A stretch of 60,493 nucleotides of DNA from Ottowia flava (GTDB lineage: Bacteria > Pseudomonadota > Gammaproteobacteria > Burkholderiales > Burkholderiaceae_C), in assembly GCF_008017535.1 (NCBI RefSeq), contig NZ_VRUA01000020.1:1-60493 (forward strand), in the 5' to 3' direction. Every line of letters begins with the position of its first letter. Position 1 is the stretch's first letter. The notes below the pieces were generated by a model. That model was not told the DNA's origin. It did no database searches and saw only the letters and a program-made list of their open reading frames with translations. A program made the position numbers and the translations under genes. Positions 44,984 through 53,485 of the stretch are shown piece after piece.

Positions 44984-45637
44984 ATGCCCACCCCACTCAA
45001 GATCGATTTCGTCTCCGACGTTGCCTGCCCCTGGTGCGCGGTCGGCCTGGCGTCGCTGCAACAGGCGTTGGCCAACAGCGCCGACGCGGTGCAGGCCACG
45101 CTGCATTTCCAGCCCTTCGAGCTGAACCCCGACATGGCGCCCGGCGGGGAGGACATCGACGAACACCTGCAGCGCAAGTACGGCGGCACGCCTGAGCAGT
45201 TCGCCAAGAACCGCGCGGCCATCACCGAACGCGGTGCCGCCGTGGGGTTTGCCTTCAACCCGGCTGGGCGAGGGCGCATCTACAACACCTTCAATGCGCA
45301 CCACCTGCTGCATTGGGCGGGGCTGCAGGGCGAGGCGCAGCAACTGGCGCTCAAGCGTGCGCTGCTGGAGGCCTACCACGGCCGCGGTGAGGCGGTGGAG
45401 CAGGACGATGTGCTGCTGGATGCCGTGGCGCGGGCGGGGCTGGATGTCGCGCAGGCGCGCGAAGTGCTGGCCAGCAACGCCTACGCTGACGACGTGCGTC
45501 AGGCCGAAGCTTTCTGGCAGCAAGCCGGCATCCAGTCGGTGCCGGCGGTGGTGATCAACGACCGCCATCTGATCTCCGGCGGTCAGCCGCCCGAGGTGTT
45601 CGAGCAGGCGCTGCGACAGATTGCGGCGGGCGTTTGA
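44984..45637 (+). CDS. DsbA family oxidoreductase (FrnE-like)
   Basis: 217 aa, thioredoxin fold with an inserted helical domain. The redox motif is CPWC near residue 14 (SDVACPWCAVG), and the cis-Pro loop is SVPAVVIND near residue 185. AGGAGA precedes this ATG. No signal peptide, so cytoplasmic, like FrnE/HCCA-isomerase-related proteins, which act in disulfide exchange or on metabolite thioesters. Confidence 0.88.
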   Translation: MPTPLKIDFVSDVACPWCAVGLASLQQALANSADAVQATLHFQPFELNPDMAPGGEDIDEHLQRKYGGTPEQFAKNRAAITERGAAVGFAFNPAGRGRIYNTFNAHHLLHWAGLQGEAQQLALKRALLEAYHGRGEAVEQDDVLLDAVARAGLDVAQAREVLASNAYADDVRQAEAFWQQAGIQSVPAVVINDRHLISGGQPPEVFEQALRQIAAGV

Positions 45638-45686
45638 TCTGGCGCAACAAGCGGGTGTTTCAAGGAAATCAGGCCTGAAACCGGCG

Positions 45687-45720
45687 GTAGACAAGCGCAG
45701 ACAGCTACGCTTTGTATAGC
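45687..45720 (+). repeat. 45-bp dispersed repeat, partial copy
   Basis: GTAGACAAGCGCAGACAGC then TACGCTTTGTATAG; 15 bp upstream of the QseB-like box. Confidence 0.5.
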
Positions 45721-45734
45721 AATTGATCTGAAAA

Positions 45735-45751
45735 CTTAAGCGCTACTTCAG
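45735..45751 (+). promoter_or_regulatory. QseB/PmrA-like box
   Basis: CTTAAGCGCTACTTCAG: two CTTAAG-like hexamers (the second CTTCAG) separated by 5 bases, the known geometry for QseB/PmrA-type regulators. It lies 56 bp before the SHP cytochrome start, in front of an operon whose last genes encode such a two-component system. Confidence 0.6.
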
Positions 45752-45807
45752 GCGCGATTTCGACGATCTCCTTGTCGGCACATGGCCGATGCACACAAGG
45801 AGTCGAG

Positions 45808-46221
45808 ATGTCGTTTTCAGTGGGGAAAGTCAGCGTCGGCCTGTGGCTGGCCGCTGCCTTCGCGCCGTGGCAGGCCGCCTGGGCGCAGGCGACCAGCGCT
45901 GCCGCCGAACAGCTGCGCTGGGAAGCCGTGGCCGGTGCGCCTGGCGACGTGGCGCGCGGCCAGAAGCTGTTCATCACCGAAGCTGGGCGCGATTTGAGCT
46001 GCGCGTCCTGCCACGGGCGCCCGCCCACCAGCGCGTCGCGCCACGCCAGCACGGGCAAGCGCATCGACGCACTGGCGCCCGCCTTCAACAGCGCGCGTTT
46101 CACCGATGTGGCGAAGGTGGACAAATGGTTTCGCCGCAACTGCAAGGACGTCTTTGCCCGCGAATGCACGGCGCCGGAAAAGGCGGACCTGCTGGCCTAC
46201 CTGCGGAGCCTGAAGCCATGA
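45808..46221 (+). CDS. SHP-type monohaem cytochrome c (DUF1924)
   Basis: A 137-aa exported cytochrome with a signal ending at AWAQ (residue 27). Haem motif CASCH (65-69). The C-terminal segment FRRNCKDVFAREC has Asn111 next to Cys112 with a second Cys at 120. In the sphaeroides haem protein family an Asn is the sixth haem ligand that leaves on reduction to bind oxygen or nitric oxide, and a nearby disulfide is known; both are consistent with this sequence. Periplasmic. AAGGAG supports the start. It is the first gene of a cytochrome operon, with ATGA overlap to the next. Confidence 0.85.
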   Translation: MSFSVGKVSVGLWLAAAFAPWQAAWAQATSAAAEQLRWEAVAGAPGDVARGQKLFITEAGRDLSCASCHGRPPTSASRHASTGKRIDALAPAFNSARFTDVAKVDKWFRRNCKDVFARECTAPEKADLLAYLRSLKP

Positions 46222-46733
46222 GCGCCACCCGTTTCCCTGCCGCTCGCCGTGGCAAGTTGGGGGTCGCCACCTGGCTCGCGATGGCGCTGATGGGCGCCGC
46301 CCTGTGGCCCGCAGCGGCCCACGCCGACGATCACCGCCGCCTGGCCGTGCCGCTGCCGCGCGCCTACGTGCAGGAATGTGCCGGCTGCCACATGGCCTAC
46401 CCGCCGGGCCTGCTGCCGGCCGCGTCGTGGCGGCGAATGATGGGGCGGCTGGACGAGCATTACGGCAGCGACGCGTCTATCGACGAGGCCACGGTGCGTC
46501 AACTGAGCGAGTGGCTGCAGACGCACGCCGGCACCAGCAAGCGCGTGCGCGCCGAGCCGCCACCGCCCGACGACCGCATCACGCGCAGCGAGTGGTTTGC
46601 GCGCAAGCACGACGAGATTGCCCCGGCCACGTGGCGGCGCGCCAGCATCCGCAGCGCGGCGAACTGCATGGCCTGCCACCCGGGCGCGGAGCGCAGCGAC
46701 TTCGACGACGACGCCGTGCGCGTGCCGAAATGA
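46218..46733 (+). CDS. Diheme cytochrome c (DHC type)
   Basis: 171 aa, exported (helix LAMALMGAALWPAAAHA, signal end near residue 36). Haem sites CAGCH (54-58) and CMACH (150-154). The Pro-rich middle (RAEPPPPDDRITR) and SEWFARKHDEI are typical of DHC, the electron donor partner of SHP. It is translated in step with the SHP gene and followed by a cytochrome b, suggesting a chain from quinone via cytochrome b and DHC to SHP. Confidence 0.87.
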   Translation: MSATRFPAARRGKLGVATWLAMALMGAALWPAAAHADDHRRLAVPLPRAYVQECAGCHMAYPPGLLPAASWRRMMGRLDEHYGSDASIDEATVRQLSEWLQTHAGTSKRVRAEPPPPDDRITRSEWFARKHDEIAPATWRRASIRSAANCMACHPGAERSDFDDDAVRVPK

Positions 46734-46755
46734 CGATGGCACCGAGGACACACAC

Positions 46756-47520
46756 ATGAACATGAATGCTTCCAAAGCAATAGCTGCTGGCGCACAACCA
46801 GAAAGCGCTGCAGCCTCAAAACGCGCCTATCGAAGGGTGGTCGATGCGCCCACGCGCGCGCTGCACTGGCTGATGGCGCTGTGCTTCATCGGCGCCTACC
46901 TGACCGGCGACGGCGAGCGTTGGCGGCTGGTGCACGTGACGCTTGGCTACACGCTGGTCGGTCTGGGTGCGGCGCGCCTGGCGTGGGGCCTCTGGGGACC
47001 GACGCCCGCACGGCTGAAGCCGCTGTGGCGCCGCGCGGCCGGGTTGCGCGAATGGGTGCGCGCGGCGGTGCGCGGTCACGTCAACTGGCGGCTGGGGCAG
47101 AACCTGCTGCTGGCCGGCTCGATCGCCGCGCTGCTGGCCCTGATGTTGCCGCTGGGGCTGAGCGGGTACGCCAGTTACAACGAATGGGGCGGTGACCGGC
47201 TGGCCGACGCGCTGGAAGGGCTGCACGAGTTGCTGGCCAACCTGATGCTGGCGGCGTTGCTCGCGCACCTGGTGCTGGTCGGCGTCGTCAGCCTGCAGCG
47301 CCGCCGCAATCTGGTGGCGCCCATGGTCACCGGCCGCCTGCCGGGCGCCGGGCCGGACCTGGTGCGCCAGCCCCACCGCGCGGTGGCGGGGGCAGTGCTG
47401 GCCTCGGTGCTCGCGTTTTGGGGCTGGCAGTGGCACACCGCGCCGGACGCGGCGCTGCCCGGCGCGCACACCGCCCAGCCGGCGTACGATGCGGCGCATG
47501 ACGACGATGACGAGGACTGA
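46756..47520 (+). CDS. Cytochrome b561-like membrane protein
   Basis: 254 aa with four main helices and conserved His in DAPTRALHWLMAL (about residue 36), LVHVTLGYTLVG and LHELLANLMLAALLAHLV, consistent with two b-type haems linking quinol to periplasmic cytochromes. A second His pair is in QPHRAVAGAVL. The first 20 residues (SKAIAAGAQPESAAASKR) are encoded by a dispersed repeat, and the C-terminus is acidic (HDDDDED). GAGGA precedes the start. Third gene of the SHP-DHC operon. Confidence 0.85.
   Translation: MNMNASKAIAAGAQPESAAASKRAYRRVVDAPTRALHWLMALCFIGAYLTGDGERWRLVHVTLGYTLVGLGAARLAWGLWGPTPARLKPLWRRAAGLREWVRAAVRGHVNWRLGQNLLLAGSIAALLALMLPLGLSGYASYNEWGGDRLADALEGLHELLANLMLAALLAHLVLVGVVSLQRRRNLVAPMVTGRLPGAGPDLVRQPHRAVAGAVLASVLAFWGWQWHTAPDAALPGAHTAQPAYDAAHDDDDED
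46769..46815 (-). repeat. 45-bp dispersed repeat inside cytochrome b gene
   Basis: CTTCCAAAGCAATAGCTG, CTGGCGCACAACC, AGAAAGCGCTGCAGCC: a reverse copy that encodes the N-terminal tail of the cytochrome b without breaking the frame. Confidence 0.65.
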
Positions 47521-47528
47521 ACCACCCG

Positions 47529-48194
47529 ATGCGCATCCTGCTGGCTGAAGACGACGACCTGCTGGGCTCCGGGCTGCGCGCCGGGCTGGCGCAGCACGGC
47601 TTTGCCGTTGATTGGGTGCGCGATGGCGTGGCGGCCGAGCGCGAGCTGCTCACCGCCAGCCACCAGGCGGCGGTGCTGGACCTTGGCCTGCCGCGCCAGG
47701 ACGGCATGGACACGCTGCGCGCGGTGCGCGCCCAGGGCGTGCACACGCCGGTGCTGGTGCTGACCGCCCGCGACGCCATCGACGCGCGCATCCAGGGCCT
47801 GGACACCGGGGCGGACGACTACCTGGTCAAGCCGGTCGATCTGGGCGAGCTGGCGGCGCGCCTGCGCGCGCTGGTGCGGCGCGCCCATGGCCAGCCGACC
47901 ACGCAGCTGACGCTGGGCGCGCTGCGGCTGGACCCGGCCGCGCGGCAGGTCTGGGTGGGCGACGAGCGCATCGAGCTGTCGGGCCGCGAGTTCGACCTGC
48001 TGCAGGTCTTCATGCTCAACCCCGACCGGGTGCTGACGCGCGAGCAGCTGGAGCAGCACATCTACAAGTGGGGCAGCGAAGTCAGCAGCAATGCGGTGGA
48101 AGTGCACGTGCACAACCTGCGCCGCAAACTGGGTGCGGGCGTGATCGAGACCGTGCGTGGCGTCGGCTACGTGGCGCGACGGGGCACCGCCTAA
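47529..48194 (+). CDS. Response regulator, QseB-like (OmpR family)
   Basis: 221 aa: receiver (LLAEDDDLLGSGL, Asp in AVLDLGLPRQDG, DDYLVKPVD) and winged helix (LSGREFDLLQVFMLNPDRV, ending LRRKLGAGVIETVRGVGY). QseB/PmrA-like in sequence. It is 8 bases after the cytochrome b gene, so part of the same operon, and a QseB-like box precedes that operon; autoregulation is likely. Confidence 0.92.
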   Translation: MRILLAEDDDLLGSGLRAGLAQHGFAVDWVRDGVAAERELLTASHQAAVLDLGLPRQDGMDTLRAVRAQGVHTPVLVLTARDAIDARIQGLDTGADDYLVKPVDLGELAARLRALVRRAHGQPTTQLTLGALRLDPAARQVWVGDERIELSGREFDLLQVFMLNPDRVLTREQLEQHIYKWGSEVSSNAVEVHVHNLRRKLGAGVIETVRGVGYVARRGTA

Positions 48195-48197
48195 GCA

Positions 48198-49580
48198 ATG
48201 CCGCGCCGCCCGCTGACCCTGACCCAGCGCCTGGTCGCCATGGTGCTGGGCTTCGTGCTGGCGGTCTGGCTGGTCACGGCCGGTGTGGCGTGGTTCGTCA
48301 CCCAGCATGAGCTGTACGAGCTGCTGGACGCGCACCTGGCCCAGACCGCGGCGCTGCTGGCTACGGGTGAACTGGAAGACGACAAGACCGATGTGCAGGT
48401 GCAGGCGCCGGTCCTGCTGCACAAGTACCAGTCGCGCGTGGCCTTCCAGATCTGGCACAAGGGCCGCCTGCGCGCGCGCTCGGCCGACGCGCCGGACACG
48501 CCGCTGGCGCCTGGCGCTCAGCCCGGCCTGTCGGACCAGGTGCTCGATGGGCTGCGTTGGCGGGTCTTCACCGCTGAGCGCAGCGAGGGCGGGCGCGTCA
48601 AGGACGTGATCTACGTCGGTGAGCACCAGTCGGCGCGCCGCCATGTGCTGCTGGGCAGCCTGCGCGGCACGCTGGTGCCCTTGCTGCTGGCGCTGCCGCT
48701 GCTGGCGGCCGGGGTGATCTGGAGCGTGCGCCAGGCGCTGCGCCCCTTGCGCGAGCTGAGCACCAGCGTCGCCACCCGGCGCCCGCAGGCGCTGGCCGCG
48801 CTGCCGGAAGCCCAGGCGCCGCCGGAAGTGCGGCCGCTGGTGCGGGCGCTCAATGGCCTGTTCGGCCGCATGACCGAGGTGCTGGCGAGCGAACGGCGCT
48901 TCACATCCGACGCCGCGCACGAACTGCGCACACCGATCGCCGCGATTCGCATGCAGGCCCAGGTGGCACGAGGTGCCACCGACGACGCGGAACGCCGTGT
49001 GGCACTGGACGCCACCGTGGCCGGTTGCGACCGTGCGACGCGGGTGGTCGAACAGCTGCTGCAACTGGCGCGCCTCGAGAGCGACAGCGCCGACCCCGGG
49101 GCCCGCGCCGCACCTGTCGCCGAGGCCGACTTGGGCGCAGTGGCCGCCGAGCAGGTCGCAGAGTGCGAGCCACAGACCCGTGCGCGTGTCCAGCACGTGA
49201 CACTGGAGCGGCCAAACGCGCGCGTGCCGGTGACGATCAACGCCACGCTGCTGACCGTGCTGCTGCGCAACCTGCTCGACAACGCCTCGCGCTACAGCCC
49301 GGAGGGCGCGCAAGTGGCGGTGCAGGTGGCGGCCGCGACGGCCATGAGCGGCGCTGTGTTGACGGTGGAAGACAGCGGCCCGGGACTGTCCGACGCCGAC
49401 CTGCAGCGCCTGGGCGATCGCTTCTTTCGGGTGCTCGGCACGGGGCAGGCCGGCAGCGGGTTGGGCTGGTCGATCGTGCGGCGGCTGGCGCGCCTGTACG
49501 AGCTGGATGTGCAGGTCGACCGCAGCCCGGCGCTGGGTGGCCTGCGCGTGCAGGTGCGCTGGCCGGCGCTGCGCGGTTGA
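48198..49580 (+). CDS. Sensor histidine kinase, QseC-like
   Basis: 460 aa. Membrane helices near residues 15-35 (LGFVLAVWLVTAGVAWFV) and 155-180 (LVPLLLALPLLAAGVIWSV). The sensor between them is about 120 aa. His in AAHELRTPIAAIRMQAQ, N-box NLLDNASRYSP, G-boxes VEDSGPGLSD and GSGLGWSIVRRLA. Partner of the adjacent QseB-like regulator. It probably adjusts the SHP-DHC pathway to redox or periplasmic signals. Confidence 0.92.
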   Translation: MPRRPLTLTQRLVAMVLGFVLAVWLVTAGVAWFVTQHELYELLDAHLAQTAALLATGELEDDKTDVQVQAPVLLHKYQSRVAFQIWHKGRLRARSADAPDTPLAPGAQPGLSDQVLDGLRWRVFTAERSEGGRVKDVIYVGEHQSARRHVLLGSLRGTLVPLLLALPLLAAGVIWSVRQALRPLRELSTSVATRRPQALAALPEAQAPPEVRPLVRALNGLFGRMTEVLASERRFTSDAAHELRTPIAAIRMQAQVARGATDDAERRVALDATVAGCDRATRVVEQLLQLARLESDSADPGARAAPVAEADLGAVAAEQVAECEPQTRARVQHVTLERPNARVPVTINATLLTVLLRNLLDNASRYSPEGAQVAVQVAAATAMSGAVLTVEDSGPGLSDADLQRLGDRFFRVLGTGQAGSGLGWSIVRRLARLYELDVQVDRSPALGGLRVQVRWPALRG

Positions 49581-49635
49581 CGCGCGGAGTGAGCGGTTTC
49601 TGAGCGCACAACGCGCTCAGCCTGCCCGTCAAATT

Positions 49636-49682
49636 ACTATTAAAACAGTAGCTGCTTGCGCTTATGCAGAAAGCGCTGGCGC
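49636..49682 (-). repeat. 45-bp dispersed repeat, reverse copy
   Basis: ACTATTAAAACAGTAGCTG, CTTGCGCTTATGC, AGAAAGCGCTGGC. Convergent gap between the sensor kinase and mtfA. Confidence 0.75.
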
Positions 49683-50516
49683 CTGATTCTGTTTAAAAAA
49701 TGCGCGCAGGGCAGCGCTCAGCGCAGGAAACTCGTAGGCGAAACGCTCGGGCTCCACGAAGTGCGCTTCGCAGGCCACGGCGAAGAATTCGGCTGGCGCA
49801 CTGGCGCCGTAGGCGTCCAGCCAGGGCGCGGGCGCACCGAAGCGCTCGGCCATGATCACCTCTTCGCGAAAGCGCTCGTAGGCGGGTGCCCAGGTATCGG
49901 CCCAGTGGCGTGCGGCCTCGCGGGCGCTGCGTGCGCCCATGAAGCCGCGCGGCAGCGGCGGCGCACCGTCCGCGCCACCCCCTTGCATGTCCATCTTGTG
50001 CACGAATTCGTGGATCACCACGCTGTAGCCGCCGTGCTGCCCCGCCTGGCCGGCGCCTTGCACCGCGGGCCAACTCAGCATCACCGGGCCGCGGTGCATG
50101 GCTTCGCCCGACAGCACTTCATCGTAGTGGTGCATCACGCCGGCGCCGTCCATGGTCTGGCGACGCGCCACGGCGGCGTCGGGGTGCATGACGATGCCGA
50201 CAAAGTCGTCGTACCAGCGCAGGGCGTCTTCCGGCGCGTCGGGCTGGCCCAGGTGCAGCAGCGGCAGGCAGGCCTGCGCGGCCACGTCCAGCGCCATGGC
50301 ATCGGTCACTTCCAGGCCATGCGCGCCGGTGAATTCCTTGCGGTCGAGAAAATGCCCGGTGATGACGCGCAGGCGCGCCTGTTCAGCGGCGGTCAGGCGT
50401 GCCAGAAACGCGTAGCGCGCCAGCGTGGACTGCCACAGCGCATCGGGGATCGGGAGGGCTTGGCCACTGGCGCGGCGCAGCCAGCGGTTGAGGGTTTGCA
50501 GGACCATGGCCGTCAC
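49662..50516 (-). CDS. mtfA: Zinc-dependent peptidase MtfA (M90 family)
   Basis: About 284 aa. The zinc motif HEFVH is in YSVVIHEFVHKMDM, followed by the M90 Met-turn-like segment. MtfA controls Mlc (glucose PTS repressor) in E. coli, but no PTS genes are here, and other Burkholderiales have this gene too. The start may be the GTG that overlaps the lpxH stop (GTGA) or an ATG 9 bases inside. The final residues are encoded partly by the dispersed repeat. Confidence 0.88.
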   Translation of the reverse strand: MTAMVLQTLNRWLRRASGQALPIPDALWQSTLARYAFLARLTAAEQARLRVITGHFLDRKEFTGAHGLEVTDAMALDVAAQACLPLLHLGQPDAPEDALRWYDDFVGIVMHPDAAVARRQTMDGAGVMHHYDEVLSGEAMHRGPVMLSWPAVQGAGQAGQHGGYSVVIHEFVHKMDMQGGGADGAPPLPRGFMGARSAREAARHWADTWAPAYERFREEVIMAERFGAPAPWLDAYGASAPAEFFAVACEAHFVEPERFAYEFPALSAALRAFFKQNQAPALSA

Positions 50517-51304
50517 ATGGGGCCAAGGTCGATCCGCTCAAGTTGGCCGTCCGACGAAAGGCGCAGCACCTGCGCCCGGTGGTCGCTGCCGGCGATGTGC
50601 CAGTCGCTCAACACCACCTGGGTCAGCGGCTGGCCGTCGGCGCCGTGGCCCAGCACATGGTCGCCGGGGCGGTGAATGTGGCCGTGGATCAGGGTGCGGG
50701 CGTCTGCGGCCGCGAGCCATGCGCGCGCGAGCGGCGCGTCGATGTCGGTGTAGACCACACCCTGGGCTTGCGCGGCCATGCTTTGCGCGCGCATCTGCTG
50801 CGCCATCACCTGGCGCTCGGCCAGGGGGCGCGCCAGCACGGCGCGCTGCCAGGCGTCGCTGCGCACTTCGCGCCGGAACTGCTGGTAGGCCACGTCCTCG
50901 GTGCACAGCAGGTCGCCATGGGTCAGCAGCGTGCGTCGGCCGGCCCAGTCCAGCACCGTCGGGTCGGACAGCAGCTGCACGCCCAACTCGGCCAAAAAGG
51001 GCGCGCCGACCAGGAAGTCGCGGTTGCCGTGCATGAAGTAGACCGGCACGCGCGCGGCCGTGCGGTCCAGCACCTGGGCGCATTCGCCATCAAAGCTGCC
51101 GGGCAGGGCGGCGTCGTCGCCGATCCAGGCTTCGAACAAGTCGCCGAGGATGAAGATGGCGTCGGCCGGCGATTCGGCCATGAAGAGCGACCACGCGGCG
51201 AAGGTGGCCGGCTCCTCGGGCATGAGGTGCAGGTCGGAAATGAAATCGACCGTGCGCCAGTCCGGGGGCGCGGTCAGCACGCCGAACGGGGGCACGGTCG
51301 TCAT
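50513..51304 (-). CDS. lpxH: UDP-2,3-diacylglucosamine diphosphatase
   Basis: 263 aa. It hydrolyses UDP-2,3-diacylglucosamine to lipid X in lipid A synthesis at the inner membrane face. The metallophosphatase motifs are in order: FISDLHL, GDLFEAWIGDD, HGNRDFLVG, LTHGD and HGHIHRPG, each with the expected Asp/His/Asn ligands. Upstream of it are the two cyclophilins, with which it may be cotranscribed. Confidence 0.93.
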   Translation of the reverse strand: MTTVPPFGVLTAPPDWRTVDFISDLHLMPEEPATFAAWSLFMAESPADAIFILGDLFEAWIGDDAALPGSFDGECAQVLDRTAARVPVYFMHGNRDFLVGAPFLAELGVQLLSDPTVLDWAGRRTLLTHGDLLCTEDVAYQQFRREVRSDAWQRAVLARPLAERQVMAQQMRAQSMAAQAQGVVYTDIDAPLARAWLAAADARTLIHGHIHRPGDHVLGHGADGQPLTQVVLSDWHIAGSDHRAQVLRLSSDGQLERIDLGPM

Positions 51305-51330
51305 GGGTGCGACTGCGGCGACGGTAGCGG

Positions 51331-51837
51331 TCAGACCACCACGGCCTTTTCGATCACCACGTCTTCTTTCGGCACGTCGTCGTGAAAGCCCTTGCGGCCA
51401 GTGGCCACGGTCTTGATGGCGTCGACCACGTCCTGGCCCTTCACGACCTTGCCGAACACGGCGTAGCCCCAGCCTTGGGCCGTGGGGGCCTTGAAGTTCA
51501 GGAAGTCGTTGTTGGCCACGTTGATGAAGAACTGCGCAGAGGCCGAGTGCGGGTCGCTGGTGCGCGCCATCGCCACGGTGTAGTTGTCGTTCTTCAGGCC
51601 GTTGTCGGCTTCGTTGGTGATCGGCGCCTGGGTAGGCTTCTGGTCCATGCCGGGCTTGAAGCCGCCGCCCTGGACCATGAAGCCAGGGATAACGCGGTGG
51701 AACACGGTGTTGTCGTAGTGGCCGCTTTTCACGTAGTTCAGGAAGTTGGCCACCGACTTGGGCGCTTTGGCCTCGTCCAGCTCCAGCGTGATGACGCCGC
51801 GACCGGCGATGTGCAGTTCTACTTGGGGATTGGCCAT
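51331..51837 (-). CDS. ppiB: Peptidyl-prolyl cis-trans isomerase, cytoplasmic
   Basis: A cyclophilin of about 168 aa without signal peptide. Visible catalytic region: [16 protein letters not shown] (FHRVI Arg), [13 protein letters not shown] and [14 protein letters not shown]. The start is [10 protein letters not shown]; the frame continues upstream but lacks conservation. It sits beside a second cyclophilin with signal peptide. Confidence 0.92.
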   Translation of the reverse strand: MANPQVELHIAGRGVITLELDEAKAPKSVANFLNYVKSGHYDNTVFHRVIPGFMVQGGGFKPGMDQKPTQAPITNEADNGLKNDNYTVAMARTSDPHSASAQFFINVANNDFLNFKAPTAQGWGYAVFGKVVKGQDVVDAIKTVATGRKGFHDDVPKEDVVIEKAVVV

Positions 51838-51922
51838 GGGCTTAAAGCTTTCTACAGGTTCAGGACAAAAAATGAGTGCCCGCACTGTAGCGCGCGGGCC
51901 TTGGGCACAAACGCCCGCAGGT

Positions 51923-52606
51923 TTATTTGACCAGCGTGGCGGACTGGATCACCACCATCTTCTGGGGCGCATCGGTCGGGAAAGGGCCGCCTGGACCGGT
52001 GGGCGCGTTGCGGATCTTCTCGACGGTGTCCATGCCGCTCACCACCTTGCCGAACACGGTGTAGCCAAACAGCTGCGGGTGATTCTCGAGGTTGGCGCGC
52101 GGCACCTTCTCGTAGGTCTGGCCCATGTATTCGAACTTGGGCACCGGGTCGCCCGGCGGGATGATGACCGGGTCCAGCCGCGCGTTGTCCACCACGTTGA
52201 TGAAGAACTGCGAGGTGGCCGAATTGGGGTCGCCGGTGCGGGCCATGGCCACGCTGCCCGTCACGTTCTTGAGGCCCTTGGCCACGGCTTCACGGCCTTC
52301 GTGCTGCACCGGCGCGCGCGTCGGCTTTTGCTTGTAGTCCTTGTCGAAGCCGCCGCCCTGCACCATGAAGCTCTTGATCACGCGGTGGAAGATCGTGCCG
52401 TCGTAGTGCTTGTCCTTGACGTACTGCAGGAAGTTGGCGACCGTCTTGGGCGCCTTGTCCGGGTACACCTCGATCACGAAATCGCCTTCGCTGGTGACAA
52501 ATTTCACACGAGGGTCGGCGGCGAAGGCGGGCAGCGCGGTGCCCAGCGCAGCCACGGCGCCCAAGGCAACGGCGGTGCGGGCCAGTGTTCTTCTAGACAG
52601 AAACAT
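51923..52606 (-). CDS. ppiA: Peptidyl-prolyl cis-trans isomerase, periplasmic
   Basis: 227 aa with a signal peptide ([20 protein letters not shown]). The cyclophilin core has [30 protein letters not shown] and [14 protein letters not shown]. An insert around [20 protein letters not shown] is longer than in PpiB. It probably aids folding of exported proteins. Confidence 0.9.
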   Translation of the reverse strand: MFLSRRTLARTAVALGAVAALGTALPAFAADPRVKFVTSEGDFVIEVYPDKAPKTVANFLQYVKDKHYDGTIFHRVIKSFMVQGGGFDKDYKQKPTRAPVQHEGREAVAKGLKNVTGSVAMARTGDPNSATSQFFINVVDNARLDPVIIPPGDPVPKFEYMGQTYEKVPRANLENHPQLFGYTVFGKVVSGMDTVEKIRNAPTGPGGPFPTDAPQKMVVIQSATLVK

Positions 52607-52694
52607 CGATGCAAACTCCTGAGTCAGGAACGAAAAGGATTTGGTGCGCCACGGGCCGACGCAAGTTCCCGCACGCCCGCGCGTTCAAATTTCG

Positions 52695-53240
52695 TTACTT
52701 GGCGCTGTCCGCCAGCACGCGCTGCAGACCGTCGATCTTGGGCGCCAGCCGGGCATTGCGCGCATCGACCACCCGCGCGCGGCGGTAGGCGTCGGCGGCT
52801 TGGCGCACGCGCACGTCGCCCAGGTTTTCCAGCGCGGTGGCGTAGGCGGGGTTGATGCGCAGGGACGATTCCAGGGCCTGCTCGGCCTTGTCCAGCTGCC
52901 CTTGGCTGGCGTACAGCACGGCCAGGTTGTTCCAGGGCTCAGGCAATTCGGGGTAGTCGCGCGTGAGGTTGACCAGCAGTTCTTCGGCCTCGGCCGACTT
53001 GCCCTGCGCGGACAGCAGCCCCGACTTGATGAAGCGCATCTGCGGGTCGCGCGGGTTGGCGGCAATGTACTTGTCGGCGCGTTCCATGGCGGCGGCGGTC
53101 TGGCCGCTCTGCTGGAGCTTCTGCACTTCGGCGTACTCGTCCGCCAGCGCGGCCGTGCCCGCCAGCGCCAGTCCGGCGCCAAGCAGAAAGCCGAGGGCCA
53201 CGCGGCGGCAACGCTGGAAAATGGGGGGGCGCAATGTCAT
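52695..53240 (-). CDS. Tetratricopeptide repeat protein, exported
   Basis: 181 aa with a signal peptide (GFLLGAGLALAGTAALA). TPR repeats: AEELLVNLTRDYPELPEPWN and NLAVLYASQGQLDKAEQAL, then LESSLRINPAYATALENLGD. The C-terminal VVDARNARLAPKIDGLQRVL is helical and not a TPR. Probably a periplasmic adaptor; function unknown. Divergent from cysS. Confidence 0.83.
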   Translation of the reverse strand: MTLRPPIFQRCRRVALGFLLGAGLALAGTAALADEYAEVQKLQQSGQTAAAMERADKYIAANPRDPQMRFIKSGLLSAQGKSAEAEELLVNLTRDYPELPEPWNNLAVLYASQGQLDKAEQALESSLRINPAYATALENLGDVRVRQAADAYRRARVVDARNARLAPKIDGLQRVLADSAK

Positions 53241-53485
53241 GGGCGAGGGTGGCAGTCGCGCGCCGACACCGATTTGAGGGGGTGCGGGCGCTGGACGAAT
53301 CCGGGGGCGCGTCTATACTGCGGGCCATTGTAGCCACGCGGCGTTGGGGTGCTGTCCCGCAGCCGCATCGCCTCCGGCAACTTGGGTTTGGCGGCTGCTA
53401 CCGCGACTGGACCGCCACCTCCGAGGGCCCGTACGCTCCCGCCGACCGACGCCTCGCCGCCCCCTCGATTTCCTGAACCGCCTCG

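Noticed and set aside
47175-49313. Minus-strand frame of about 712 codons opposite the QseBC-like genes
   Set aside because: Antisense shadow; the plus strand carries all receiver and kinase motifs.
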